In this document: one piece after another, positions 15,634 through 24,268 of the stretch
How the letters are laid out: each line of letters begins with the position of its first letter
How positions within the stretch are numbered: position 1 is the stretch's first letter
DNA from: an uncultured Eubacteriales bacterium
GTDB taxonomy: Bacteria > Bacillota > Clostridia > Oscillospirales > CAG-272
Assembly: GCA_905187695.1 (NCBI GenBank)
Contig: CAJJIY010000007.1
Coordinates: forward strand, 1-58,532
Reading direction: 5' to 3'
Length of the DNA stretch: 58,532 bases
Position numbers and translations under genes: made by a program
Notes under the pieces: model-generated
Told to the model about the DNA's origin: nothing
Database searches by the model: none
What the model saw: only the letters and a program-made list of their open reading frames with translations

Positions 15634-16338
15634 ATGAGATACAAAACCGAACTGCACTGCCACAGTGCCCCGGTCAGCACCTGTTCCCTCATTTCCCCGG
15701 AAGAGATTGTCCGGAAGTACAGCGCGGCAGGCTATCAGAGCGTGGTGCTTTCCAATCATTTCAGCCGCGTCACCTTTAAAAACATGGAAAGAACCGGGTT
15801 TCCGGATACATGGGACGGCAAAGTGGATTATTTTATGAGTGACTATCGCCGCTTTGAGGCGGCGGCGCGCTCTGCCGGCATTTCTCCGATCTTCGGCGCG
15901 GAAATCCGCCTTGACTGCCACGCGGAGACCGATTTCCTGCTCTTTGGGGTGACCGAGGACTATCTGCGGCAAACGCCGGATCTGCTTTCCTTCTCGGTCA
16001 GGGAATTTTCCGCTTCGGTGCGCGGCGCCGGCATCCTGCTTTTTCAGGCGCATCCCTTCCGCAACGGCATGGTCGTGACCGACCCGCGTCTGCTGGACGG
16101 ACTGGAAGTTTACAATGCCCACCCCGGCCAGCATTCCCGCAATGATTTTGCCGAGCTCTGGGCCGACCGGTTCCATCTGCTCAAAAGCTCGGGTACCGAC
16201 CTGCACGCCCAAGATTATCCCATCGGCGGCGGGATTGAAACCGCCTTCCCTGTGACCGACAGCAAAGAACTTTTAAGCGTGCTGAAAAGCGGCGCTTATA
16301 CCCTTATCAAGGCCGGACAACCGGGGCTTGACAACTAA
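15634..16338 (+). CDS. PHP-domain metal-dependent phosphoesterase family protein
   Basis: A 234-residue protein of the polymerase-and-histidinol-phosphatase (PHP) superfamily. Metal-binding positions visible are H8-C-H10 (usual HxH), SNHFS near 47, GAEIRLD near 89, QAHPFR near 142 and a late GTDLHAQD. Family members hydrolyse phosphate esters on sugars, nucleotides or histidinol phosphate; the substrate here is unknown. It starts 3 bases after the tyrS stop and is probably cotranscribed. Two hairpins follow it. Confidence 0.8.
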   Translation: MRYKTELHCHSAPVSTCSLISPEEIVRKYSAAGYQSVVLSNHFSRVTFKNMERTGFPDTWDGKVDYFMSDYRRFEAAARSAGISPIFGAEIRLDCHAETDFLLFGVTEDYLRQTPDLLSFSVREFSASVRGAGILLFQAHPFRNGMVVTDPRLLDGLEVYNAHPGQHSRNDFAELWADRFHLLKSSGTDLHAQDYPIGGGIETAFPVTDSKELLSVLKSGAYTLIKAGQPGLDN

Positions 16339-16344
16339 CAACTG

Positions 16345-16421
16345 ACCTGATAAAATATCCGGCCCGGATGTTTTTTATCAGGCCAGATAAAAAAGGACCG
16401 GAGCGTTGCTCCGGTCCTTTT
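16345..16421. terminator. tandem terminators between the PHP gene and spoVG
   Basis: The first inverted repeat spans about 16345-16383 (CTGATAAAA with TTTTATCAG around a CCGG centre). The second is a perfect 14-bp stem, 16391-16404 with 16408-16421, A-rich on one side and T-rich on the other, so it is usable on both strands. Confidence 0.85.
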
Positions 16422-16431
16422 TTGTTACTTC

Positions 16432-16758
16432 TCAGTAAGAAGCAGGCACCTTTTCCTCGGTTTCCGCCTCTGCGTTTTCTCCCTCGCCGGCCGCTTCCTC
16501 GGCCGCCAGCGCCGTTTCATAGGCCTCGATCACCGCTTTTTCCAGCGTGGCGCGGAACGGGGCGTTGATGGGGTGTACAATGTCGCGGTAGGTTTCGTCC
16601 GGGTTCTTGCGACTGGGCATGACGATAAAGAATTTTTCCCGTGCGTGAATCACTTTGATATCATGCACGGCCAGCTGACCGTCGAAGGTGACCGATACGA
16701 CAGCCTTCATCGGGCCGTCATGGAAAAGCTTGCGTACCTTTACATCTGTGATTTGCAT
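16432..16758 (-). CDS. spoVG: SpoVG-family regulator
   Basis: A 108-residue DNA/RNA-binding regulator. The conserved core begins MQITDVKVRKL and runs through MKAVVSVTFDGQLAVHDIKVI and the family block FFIVMPSRKNPDETYRDIVHPI, followed by a variable Glu/Ala-rich tail. The start at 16758 is chosen because GGAGG lies 7 bases upstream and the family starts MQITDV; an upstream in-frame ATG at 16773 is part of that ribosome site. In Bacillus SpoVG affects septation and is sigma-H controlled. I see no clear sigma-H site here, only a weak sigma-A-like one. Confidence 0.95.
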   Translation of the reverse strand: MQITDVKVRKLFHDGPMKAVVSVTFDGQLAVHDIKVIHAREKFFIVMPSRKNPDETYRDIVHPINAPFRATLEKAVIEAYETALAAEEAAGEGENAEAETEEKVPASY

Positions 16759-16814
16759 GTTTTTTTCCTCCATTGCTGTTTTTTATGCTGTGCTGGTATT
16801 TTCTATCTGCTCAT

Positions 16815-16845
16815 AGTATAAATTGTTTTTGTGGAATCTATTCAA
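16815..16845 (-). promoter_or_regulatory. weak sigma-A-like promoter of spoVG
   Basis: Minus strand: TTGAAT (16840-16845), a long 19-bp spacer, TATACT (16815-16820). Plausible but not strong. Confidence 0.4.
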
Positions 16846-17008
16846 TCGGAATGTGTGTGTTTCGTGAAAAAAGAAAAGAAGGTGTAAACAATAAAGTCGA
16901 AATTTCGCAACATATGGTCGCAAGTGCCTGAAAACAGGAAAGCCCCGTACCTTTGAAAGAATATTTTCCGCTCCAAAACGCCAAGCCAATTAAAAAGGAG
17001 GGTCTTTT

Positions 17009-18427
17009 ATGTCTTTGCCGAACACGCACCACGCTCCCGCCGAAATCGCGGCCGCACTTTCCGGCGCCAAAGAAATCTTTTTTTGCGGCATCGGCGGTAT
17101 TCATATGTCCGCGTTGGCCGAGTTCTGTCTTTGCCGCGGCTTCCGGGTGCACGGTTCGGACCGTGTGGAAAGCGAAACAACAACGCGCCTCCGGCGGCAT
17201 GGGGCGCGGGTCTTTATCGGCCATGACGCCGCGCATATCACCGGCGCGGACGCGCTGATCTACACGCTGGCCCTCTCCCCCGGCAACCCCGAATATGCCG
17301 CCGCCGGACGGCTGGGCATTCCCTGTATCTCGCGGGCAGATTTTCTGGGTTACCTCATGTCGGATTATCCCCGACGCATCGGTGTGGCCGGCAGTCACGG
17401 CAAAAGCACCGTCACCGCGCTGCTGGCAGAAATTTTTCATACCGCCGGGCGCAATCCGTCGGTGCTGTGCGGTGCGCCGATGCGCCCTTTTGACAGTTCC
17501 TTTCTCATCGGCGCGGGCGATGATTTTATTTTCGAGGCCTGCGAGTACCGCGATTCGTTTCTGTGCTTTTCCCCCACGATCGCCCTGCTTCTCAATACCG
17601 ATCTTGACCATGTGGATTATTTCAAAGACAAAGAAAGCATCTGCCGCTCCTTTGCCGCTTTTGCCGCCCTGCCCGGGAAAGACGGCGCGCTTCTTTACAA
17701 TGCGGATGACGAGGGGGCCCGGGCGGCCGCGGCGCAGACCCCCGCGAAAACATACGCCTTTTCTCTGTCTCCGGGTGCGGACTTTTTCCCACAGGAGGTC
17801 ACGGAGCAAAACGGATTCTTCTCTTTTCTCCCGGTCACACCCGCGGGCGCACTGCCGCGCGTAACGCTCTGTGTGCCGGGACGACACAATGTTTATAATG
17901 CGCTGGCCGCCATCGGCGCGGCCACGCTGTCCGGCCTGCCCGGGGACGTCATTTCCAAAAGCGTTTCCCTTTTCCACGGCGCAGGGCGGCGCATGGAATA
18001 TCACGGCCTTTTCTGCGGTGCGCGGCTTTATGACGATTATGCCCATCATCCGCGCGAGATCGAGGCGGCACTGGACGCCGCACGCAAAATGATGGGAGGA
18101 AACGGCCGGCTTTTCGCGGTTTTTCAGTCTCACACCTACAGTCGGACCGCCGCTTTTTACCGGGAGATCTGTGCGGCGCTCCGCGCGGCGGATCGGGTTT
18201 TTGTCGCACCGGTCTACGCCGCCAGAGAAAGCGACCGCCGCGGCATGAGCCCCGCTCTGCTGGCCGAAGGAATCGGCGCACGGGCCAGCGCCCCCGGAGA
18301 TCTTCCCGCCATTGCCCGCGCGCTGTCCGTTGAGCTTTCCCCCGGCGACCTGCTTTTGGTCATGGGCGCGGGGGATGTCAACCGGATTTTCCGCGAATTT
18401 TCCGAAAAGCCCTTTACAGACGGCTGA
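17009..18427 (+). CDS. murC: UDP-N-acetylmuramate--L-alanine ligase
   Basis: Adds the first amino acid, L-Ala, to UDP-MurNAc in peptidoglycan synthesis. In 472 residues the N-terminal substrate Rossmann motif GIGGIHMS is at 27-34, the ATP loop GSHGKST at 128-134 (usually GTHGKTT), then NTDLDHVDYF, GRHNVYNALAAIGAA and the C-terminal DDYAHHPREI and FQSHTYSRT segments, all MurC-specific. AAGGAGGG (16995-17002) precedes the ATG. No murC promoter is obvious in the 250-bp gap behind spoVG. A second promoter lies inside its 3' end for the next gene. Confidence 0.96.
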   Translation: MSLPNTHHAPAEIAAALSGAKEIFFCGIGGIHMSALAEFCLCRGFRVHGSDRVESETTTRLRRHGARVFIGHDAAHITGADALIYTLALSPGNPEYAAAGRLGIPCISRADFLGYLMSDYPRRIGVAGSHGKSTVTALLAEIFHTAGRNPSVLCGAPMRPFDSSFLIGAGDDFIFEACEYRDSFLCFSPTIALLLNTDLDHVDYFKDKESICRSFAAFAALPGKDGALLYNADDEGARAAAAQTPAKTYAFSLSPGADFFPQEVTEQNGFFSFLPVTPAGALPRVTLCVPGRHNVYNALAAIGAATLSGLPGDVISKSVSLFHGAGRRMEYHGLFCGARLYDDYAHHPREIEAALDAARKMMGGNGRLFAVFQSHTYSRTAAFYREICAALRAADRVFVAPVYAARESDRRGMSPALLAEGIGARASAPGDLPAIARALSVELSPGDLLLVMGAGDVNRIFREFSEKPFTDG

Positions 18428-18441
18428 AAATCGGCTACAAT
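18413..18441 (+). promoter_or_regulatory. sigma-A promoter of the methyltransferase-hslO pair
   Basis: TTTACA (18413-18418), 17-bp spacer, TACAAT (18436-18441). It overlaps the last codons of murC. Confidence 0.65.
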
Positions 18442-18469
18442 AAAAGGAGCACAAAAAAGGAGGATGGCT

Positions 18470-19219
18470 ATGAATTCATATCGGGCGCTGGGCGCGGTCT
18501 ACGATCGGCTGATGGATGCCGATTACAGCGCTTTTGCCGACTTTTATGAAGAATCCTTCCGCCGGGCCGGAATTTCTCCGGAGCTTCTGCTGGACCTCGG
18601 ATGCGGCACCGGCGTGCTGACTCTTCTCCTTTCCGCGCGGGGCTATGACATGATCGGGGTGGACGGCAGCCCCGAAATGCTCTCCCGCGCCTATGAACGC
18701 AAAACCCGCGCCGGCGACACAAAAACACTGTTTCTGCAACAGGATCTGCGTGGTTTTGAATTATACGGCACGGTCGGCGCAGTCATCAGCTCAATGGATT
18801 CGGTGGGCTATCTGACCGAAAAAGGCGACCTCTTAAAATGCTTTTCGCTGGTGCACAACTACCTGGATCCGGACGGCCTTTTCATTTTCGATGTCAATAC
18901 CCCCTATAAATTCGAGCATATATTCGGGAAAAACGCCTATATTCTGGAAGGCAAAGACTGCTACTGCGGCTGGCAGAACAACTACAGCCGCCGCACGCAC
19001 CTGTGCCGCTTTGACCTGTCGGTGTTCCGCCGGGAAAAAGACGGAAAATACCGGCGCGAGGACGAAACTCAACTGGAGCGCTGTTACAGCGAAAAGGAGC
19101 TGAGAAAGGCTCTTTCGGATTGCGGATTTGTCCATATTGAATTCTTCGGCGACCTTTCACACGGCGCGCCGACCCCGGAATGCGAGCGCTGGTTCGTCTG
19201 CGCCCGCTGTAAAAAGTAA
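18470..19219 (+). CDS. class I SAM-dependent methyltransferase
   Basis: A 249-residue Rossmann-fold methyltransferase. Motif I DLGCGTG is at 42-48, the motif II acidic end is in IGVDGSPEML, an LQQDLRGF stretch fits the adenine-binding Asp, and ISSMDSVGYL is in motif IV position. The N-terminal SYRALGAVYDRLMDADY is typical of a widespread clostridial family of unknown substrate. The start at 18470 has AGGAGG 6 bases upstream; the ATG at 18464 directly abuts that site and is unlikely. hslO follows 44 bp later on the same strand. Confidence 0.88.
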   Translation: MNSYRALGAVYDRLMDADYSAFADFYEESFRRAGISPELLLDLGCGTGVLTLLLSARGYDMIGVDGSPEMLSRAYERKTRAGDTKTLFLQQDLRGFELYGTVGAVISSMDSVGYLTEKGDLLKCFSLVHNYLDPDGLFIFDVNTPYKFEHIFGKNAYILEGKDCYCGWQNNYSRRTHLCRFDLSVFRREKDGKYRREDETQLERCYSEKELRKALSDCGFVHIEFFGDLSHGAPTPECERWFVCARCKK

Positions 19220-19263
19220 AAAGCAAAGGAGCGCGGAAGAAGATCCCCTTCCGCCCGAAGATC

Positions 19264-20151
19264 ATGAATGAATCTAAAATGCTCCGCGGTATGACGCGGG
19301 ACGGCTCTGCCCGTTTTCACATCATCAACGGCAAAGAAATCGTAAACGAGGCCATTCGTATTCACCACACCGCGCCCACTGCCACCGCAACGCTGGGGCG
19401 GCTTTTGTGCGCCGCTTCCATGATGGGCTCTCTCCTTGGCGAAAAAGAGGACAGTCTCACCCTTTCGCTCAACGGTCGCGGGCCAATCGGAAAGGTCATT
19501 GCCGTTTCGGACTATGCCGGCAATGTGCGCGGCTACGCCGAAAATCCGGGGGTAGACCTGCCGCTCAAAAAGAACGGCAAACTGGATGTGGGCGGCGCCG
19601 TCGGCCCCGGTACGCTGAGCGTCATCAAGGATCTGGGCGGCAGTGAGCCCACCAACGGCACCGTTCCGCTGGTCAGCGGCGAAATTGCCGAGGACATCGC
19701 CTCCTATTTTGCCGAAAGCGAACAGATCCCCACCCTGCTCTCACTGGGAGTACTGGTGGATATGGACGGCTCCTGCCGTGCGGCCGGCGGCGTGCTGATT
19801 CAGCTCCTTCCCTTCGCCGCCGAAGAGGTCATCTCCAAACTGGAGAAAAACGCCTCCTCACTTGGCAACATTTCCGCGCTTTTTGACCGCGGGCTTTCGC
19901 TTGAGGCCATTGCGGATATCGCCCTTGACGGAATCCCCTTTGATGTTTTTGACGAACTGCCGGTTGCCTACCGTTGCACCTGCAACCGGGAACGGATTGC
20001 CAAGGCTCTTTGCTCGGTCGGCAAAAAAGAGCTTTACCGGATTCTTGCCGAAGAGGTGGCCGATGGCAAAGAAGAGGCTCTTTCGGTGCACTGTCACTTC
20101 TGCAACCGGGATTATCGCTTTACAAAGGCAGAAATCGACAGTCTTTTTTGA
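19264..20151 (+). CDS. hslO: Hsp33 redox-regulated chaperone
   Basis: A cytoplasmic holdase activated by oxidation. In 295 residues the C-terminal zinc/redox switch is intact: C238-x-C240 and C277-x2-C280. The N-terminal core shows the expected MMGSLLGEKEDSLTLSLNGRGPIGKV and VGPGTLSVIKDLG stretches. The ribosome site before the ATG at 19264 is poor, so the start is less sure than the identity. It is probably cotranscribed with the upstream methyltransferase; a tRNA operon promoter follows 18 bp after its stop. Confidence 0.95.
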   Translation: MNESKMLRGMTRDGSARFHIINGKEIVNEAIRIHHTAPTATATLGRLLCAASMMGSLLGEKEDSLTLSLNGRGPIGKVIAVSDYAGNVRGYAENPGVDLPLKKNGKLDVGGAVGPGTLSVIKDLGGSEPTNGTVPLVSGEIAEDIASYFAESEQIPTLLSLGVLVDMDGSCRAAGGVLIQLLPFAAEEVISKLEKNASSLGNISALFDRGLSLEAIADIALDGIPFDVFDELPVAYRCTCNRERIAKALCSVGKKELYRILAEEVADGKEEALSVHCHFCNRDYRFTKAEIDSLF

Positions 20152-20169
20152 AAAGTTTCAAAAAAAGTG

Positions 20170-20198
20170 TTGACAAGTGAAAATCTTCATGCTATAAT
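20170..20198 (+). promoter_or_regulatory. consensus promoter of the tRNA operon
   Basis: TTGACA (20170-20175), 17-bp spacer, TATAAT (20193-20198): a full consensus, as expected for stable RNA. Confidence 0.9.
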
Positions 20199-20238
20199 AT
20201 GAAAGTCGCCGGTTCGGAATACCGTTCCTGCGTCACCC

Positions 20239-20315
20239 GGCCCGGTAGTTCAGTTGGTTAGAACGCTAGCCTGTCACGCTAGAGGTCGTGGGTTCGAGTC
20301 CCATCCGGGTCGCCA
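20239..20315 (+). tRNA. tRNA-Asp (GTC)
   Basis: A 7-bp acceptor stem GGCCCGG with CCGGGTC (one G-T), anticodon GTC at 20273-20275, T-arm GGGTTCGAGTCCC, discriminator G, and an encoded CCA at 20313-20315. Confidence 0.97.
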
Positions 20316-20321
20316 GTATTT

Positions 20322-20397
20322 GCCTCTGTAGCTCAGTCGGTAGAGCAGGGGACTGAAAATCCCCGTGTCGTTGGTTCGATTCCGACCGGAGGCACCA
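20322..20397 (+). tRNA. tRNA-Phe (GAA)
   Basis: Acceptor GCCTCTG with CGGAGGC, D-arm GCTCAGTCGGTAGAGC, anticodon GAA at 20355-20357, discriminator A, CCA encoded at 20395-20397. It is 6 bp after tRNA-Asp. Confidence 0.97.
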
Positions 20398-20401
20398 CCC
20401 C

Positions 20402-20477
20402 GCGGATTTAGCTCATTTGGTAGAGCGCGACCTTGCCAAGGTCGAGGTGGCGGGTTCGAGCCCCGTAATCCGCTCCA
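20402..20477 (+). tRNA. tRNA-Gly (GCC)
   Basis: Acceptor GCGGATT with AATCCGC, anticodon GCC at 20435-20437 in loop TTGCCAA, discriminator T, CCA encoded at 20475-20477. It is 4 bp after tRNA-Phe. Confidence 0.97.
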
Positions 20478-20520
20478 CATCAGATTTGCAAACTTGCGTA
20501 GCAGATCTCCCCCAAAAAAG

Positions 20521-20565
20521 AAAATGGGTTGTAGAGTACCGCCTGGTATTTTGCAGCCCATTTTT
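20521..20565 (+). terminator. tRNA operon terminator
   Basis: An 11-bp stem, 20521-20531 with 20554-20564, with one G-T pair and an inner TACC/GGTA stem in the loop, ending in T5. The ABC exporter genes begin 32 bp later and may use readthrough; no separate promoter is visible. Confidence 0.7.
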
Positions 20566-20596
20566 GTCCCTTTCAAATTCAACAGGGAGGTGCGCC

Positions 20597-22411
20597 GTGA
20601 ACGCTCAAAAAAGCAAAGGAAAGATTGGCCTGCTCAGCCGTTTTCTGGTGGGCAGTCTGCCCTATTTTATTCTCAGCATCCTCATGACGGGGCTCTCTGC
20701 ACTGTGCGATATGATTTCCCCGCAAATTATCCGGGTCACGGTGGATCACATTCTCGGCAACAGCGCCGAAGAACCGGGACGCGTGGCCGCGGCGCTCATC
20801 CGGCGCTTCGGCGGCGCCGTTTATCTGCGCGCCCACCTGTATATTCCCGCGCTGCTGCTCCTCCTCGTGGCAGTTTTTAAGGTGCTGGGGCAGTATTTCT
20901 TCCGCATTACCAATGCCAAGGCCGGGCAGACGCTGGTCAAAAATATGCGGGATATGCTCTTTTCACACATCGAGCGCCTTCCCTTCTCTTTTCACATGAA
21001 GCATCAGACCGGCGACCTCATTCAGCGTTGCACCTCGGATATCGACGAAACACAGCGTTTTGTCACCGAACAGATGACCGGCATTTTCCGGATCGTCATT
21101 TTGCTCACCCTCTCTGTTGTTTTCATGTCCGGCATGAGTCTGCCCATGACGCTGATCGCCCTCTCCCCCACCCCGCTGATCATCTTTTATTCTCTGCGCT
21201 TTCACAAAAAGATCGGCGAAGGATTTCTTGCTTGCGATGAAAACGAGGGCAAACTCTCGGCGCTGGTACAGGAAAATCTGACCGGTGTGCGGGTGGTGCG
21301 CGCCTTTGGCCGCGAACGCTATGAAAGAGACCGCTTTGACGCGCAAAACGAACATTATACCAACCTGTGGATCAAAATGGGGCGGAGCATGAGCCGCTTC
21401 TGGAGCATCTCGGACATTCTTTCGGGCACACAGATCCTGCTGGTGGTCACACTGGGCGCGGTTTTTGCCGTCCGGGGAACCCTCACGGCGGGCGACTATA
21501 TCGCGTTTGTTTCTTACAATTCCATGATGATTTGGCCCATCCGTCAATTGGGCCGTATGCTCTCGGAGCTGAGCAAGGCGGGCGTGTCCCTCACGCGCAT
21601 CCAAGAAATTATGAATGCCGAACCCGAAACGGACGCACCCGGAGCCATCGACTGGCCGATGAACGGCGACATTGAATTTTCCCATGTCAGTTTTGCCTAT
21701 GAGGGCGCCAAAGAAGTTCTGCACGATATTTCCTTCCGCGCCGAAGCCGGCACCACCGTGGGCATTCTCGGCGGCACGGGATCGGGCAAATCCACCCTTA
21801 TGCTGTTGCTGGATAAACTCTATCCGCTCACCGAAGGGCGCATTACCGTCGGCGGGAGAGACATCCGGGAGATCAAAACCGAATGCCTGCGCAACGGGAT
21901 CGGTTTTGTGTTGCAGGAACCCTTTCTCTTTTCACGCACGCTGGCCGAAAACATCACCATGCGGGAAAAAGAAAACGATCTGCCCCTGGATTTTCTGGAG
22001 CGGGCGACCCGGGATGCGGCGCTCTCCGAAACCATTGAAAGCTTCCCCTCCGGCTATGAAACCTTCGTGGGCGAGCGTGGCGTGACGCTTTCCGGCGGTC
22101 AAAAACAGCGGGTGGCCATCGCGCGCGTGCTGACCACGCCGACGCCCATTCTGATTTTTGACGATTCCCTCTCGGCCGTGGACGCCGAAACCGATGCCAG
22201 AATCCGCACGGCGCTGGAAAAACGCTTTAAGACCGCCACGGTCTTTCTCATTTCTCACCGGATCGCCACTCTGCAAAAGGCCAATCTCATTCTGGTGCTG
22301 GATCATGGCCGGATCGCCGAATCCGGCACGCACGAAGAACTCTCCTGTGCAGGCGGCATCTATGAACGGATTTACCGCACACAAAGCGACAATAAGGAGG
22401 TGGACGCATAA
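20597..22411 (+). CDS. heterodimeric ABC exporter subunit, degenerate-site NBD
   Basis: A 604-residue half-transporter with six N-terminal membrane helices and a C-terminal ATPase. Walker A GGTGSGKST is at 392-400 and a canonical LSGGQ signature at 498-502. Walker B ends D522-D523-S524, so the catalytic Glu is Asp (D523). In heterodimeric exporters such as TM287/288 that change marks the subunit contributing the non-hydrolytic site. The GTG at 20597 is the start, 6 bases after GGGAGG; longer readings would run back through tRNA-Gly. Its stop shares one base with the next ATG. The cargo is unknown: multidrug, lipid or peptide are all possible. Confidence 0.92.
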   Translation: MNAQKSKGKIGLLSRFLVGSLPYFILSILMTGLSALCDMISPQIIRVTVDHILGNSAEEPGRVAAALIRRFGGAVYLRAHLYIPALLLLLVAVFKVLGQYFFRITNAKAGQTLVKNMRDMLFSHIERLPFSFHMKHQTGDLIQRCTSDIDETQRFVTEQMTGIFRIVILLTLSVVFMSGMSLPMTLIALSPTPLIIFYSLRFHKKIGEGFLACDENEGKLSALVQENLTGVRVVRAFGRERYERDRFDAQNEHYTNLWIKMGRSMSRFWSISDILSGTQILLVVTLGAVFAVRGTLTAGDYIAFVSYNSMMIWPIRQLGRMLSELSKAGVSLTRIQEIMNAEPETDAPGAIDWPMNGDIEFSHVSFAYEGAKEVLHDISFRAEAGTTVGILGGTGSGKSTLMLLLDKLYPLTEGRITVGGRDIREIKTECLRNGIGFVLQEPFLFSRTLAENITMREKENDLPLDFLERATRDAALSETIESFPSGYETFVGERGVTLSGGQKQRVAIARVLTTPTPILIFDDSLSAVDAETDARIRTALEKRFKTATVFLISHRIATLQKANLILVLDHGRIAESGTHEELSCAGGIYERIYRTQSDNKEVDA

Positions 22412-24222
22412 TGGAAAAAACCGAAACAAAACACACCTCCCTGCCCTTTTTCGGACTCCTGCGGCTGAAGCCCTATCTGAAAAAATACCGTTCCTCGCTC
22501 TTTTTAATGGTCTTTTGCGGTTTTTGGGGCAGTGTGATGGATGTGGCCATTCCGCTTTTTCAGCGGTACGCACTCAACCATTTCGTGGGCGGCATGACGC
22601 TGCGAAATCTTCCCGTTTTTATTCTCATTTATTTCGCGGCCGTGCTTTTCACGGGCGCCACCAACTATGTGGCCTGCAAAATGGCGCTCACCATTGAAGT
22701 ATCGGTCAACCGCGACCTGCGCGGGCGTGCTTTTTCACACCTGCAGACGCTTTCTTTTTCCTATTACAACCAGAACAGCGTCGGCTATATTCATGCCCGC
22801 GTGATGAGCGATACGGCACGCATCGGCTCGCTGGTCTCCTGGTCGCTTATGGACAGCGTCTGGCACGGCGCTTACCTGGTCGGCGCCATTGCCGTGATGT
22901 TCTCGATCAATGCAAAACTGGCTCTGCTGGTGGTATCCGTGATTCCGATACTGGCGCTGCTCTTTTCCTTCTTCAACCGCCGCCTGACAAAACTCAATCA
23001 TGAAGTGCGGGAAATAAATTCGCGCATCACCGGCAATTTCAATGAAGGGATTACCGGGGCCAAAACCGTCAAATCGCTCACCATCGAAAAAAAGATCATT
23101 GATAATTTCAGGGCGGATACCGCGCTTTACAAAAAGAAATCCGTTCATGCCTCGGCCATCCGCGGCCTCTTTTCGGCCACCATGCATTTTGCTTCTTCCC
23201 TTGCGCTGGCGCTGGTCCTTTGGCGCGGCGGATACCTGGCCGCCGATGAAGTGGGCACCTTCTCCCTCTTTGTTTCCTACGCGCAGGGTATGATGGAGCC
23301 GGTCATGTGGCTGGTGGACGCCATCTACGATCTGGTGACAACCCGTGTGAATATCGAGCGTCTGACCGATCTGCTTGCCGTCCGCTCCGATGTTACCGAC
23401 ACGCCGGAGGTTATTGAAAAATACGGCGATTGTTTTGACCCGAAACGCGAAAATTTCGAGCCTATCCGGGGAGATATTGAGTTCCGGGATGTCACCTTCC
23501 GCTATCCGGACGGAGAGGTCAATGTGCTCTCTCACTTCAATCTGAAAATCCCCTTCGGCTCCGAGATCGCCATTGTGGGCGAAACCGGCGCGGGAAAGTC
23601 CACACTGGTCAATCTGGTCTGCCGTTTCTACGAACCCACCGAAGGCACACTGCTCATTGACGGACGCGATGCGCGCGAACACTCCCAGCTCTGGCTCCAC
23701 AGCGCCATCGGCTATGTTTTACAGACCCCTCATCTTTTCTCCGGCACTGTGCGCGAAAATCTTCTTTACGGCAATCCGAACGCCACGGACGCACAAATTA
23801 TGGAAGCGCTCCGCACGGTTTCGGCCGACGAGATCGTTTCAAAACTGGACAAAGGATTGGATACCGATGTGGGCGAGGGAGGCAACCTGCTCTCCACCGG
23901 CGAGAAACAGCTTCTCTCCTTCGCGCGTGCCCTGCTTTGCGACCCCCGGATTCTCATCCTGGATGAAGCCACCGCCTCGGTGGACAGTCTCACGGAACAA
24001 AAAATACAAAATGCCATGGAAAAGGTCATCAAGGGACGCACGGCGCTGGTCATTGCACACCGGCTCTCCACCGTAAAAAATGCCGACCTCATTCTCGTGG
24101 TGCGGGACGGCCAGATTATCGAACGCGGCACGCACAAAGAACTGCTGGCCGCAAAAGGCTATTATCACGCCCTTTATACCCGTCAGTATGAAAAAGAAAA
24201 AACCGAGGAACTGCTGGCCTGA
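22411..24222 (+). CDS. heterodimeric ABC exporter subunit, catalytic NBD
   Basis: A 603-residue partner of the preceding gene. After six membrane helices come Walker A GETGAGKST (390-398), a non-canonical signature L494-S-T-G-E-K in place of LSGGQ, and Walker B with the catalytic E519 (LILDEATASVD) and an AHRLST H-loop. The intact Glu here, the Asp in the partner and the altered signature here together give one catalytic and one degenerate ATP site. It starts inside the stop codon of the first subunit (TAATG), so the two are made together. Confidence 0.92.
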   Translation: MEKTETKHTSLPFFGLLRLKPYLKKYRSSLFLMVFCGFWGSVMDVAIPLFQRYALNHFVGGMTLRNLPVFILIYFAAVLFTGATNYVACKMALTIEVSVNRDLRGRAFSHLQTLSFSYYNQNSVGYIHARVMSDTARIGSLVSWSLMDSVWHGAYLVGAIAVMFSINAKLALLVVSVIPILALLFSFFNRRLTKLNHEVREINSRITGNFNEGITGAKTVKSLTIEKKIIDNFRADTALYKKKSVHASAIRGLFSATMHFASSLALALVLWRGGYLAADEVGTFSLFVSYAQGMMEPVMWLVDAIYDLVTTRVNIERLTDLLAVRSDVTDTPEVIEKYGDCFDPKRENFEPIRGDIEFRDVTFRYPDGEVNVLSHFNLKIPFGSEIAIVGETGAGKSTLVNLVCRFYEPTEGTLLIDGRDAREHSQLWLHSAIGYVLQTPHLFSGTVRENLLYGNPNATDAQIMEALRTVSADEIVSKLDKGLDTDVGEGGNLLSTGEKQLLSFARALLCDPRILILDEATASVDSLTEQKIQNAMEKVIKGRTALVIAHRLSTVKNADLILVVRDGQIIERGTHKELLAAKGYYHALYTRQYEKEKTEELLA

Positions 24223-24230
24223 TTGACCGA

Positions 24231-24268
24231 AAAAATACCCGGAAGCGCAAAAGCTTCCGGGTATTTTT
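24231..24268. terminator. bidirectional terminator between the ABC exporter and purF
   Basis: A perfect 16-bp stem, 24231-24246 with 24253-24268, beginning A5 and ending T5. It overlaps the first two bases of the purF stop codon region. Confidence 0.9.

Noticed and set aside
20417..20596. Extension of the first ABC exporter gene upstream into tRNA-Gly
   Set aside because: The frame is open by chance through the tRNA and its terminator. The GTG at 20597 has a proper ribosome site and gives the normal protein length.
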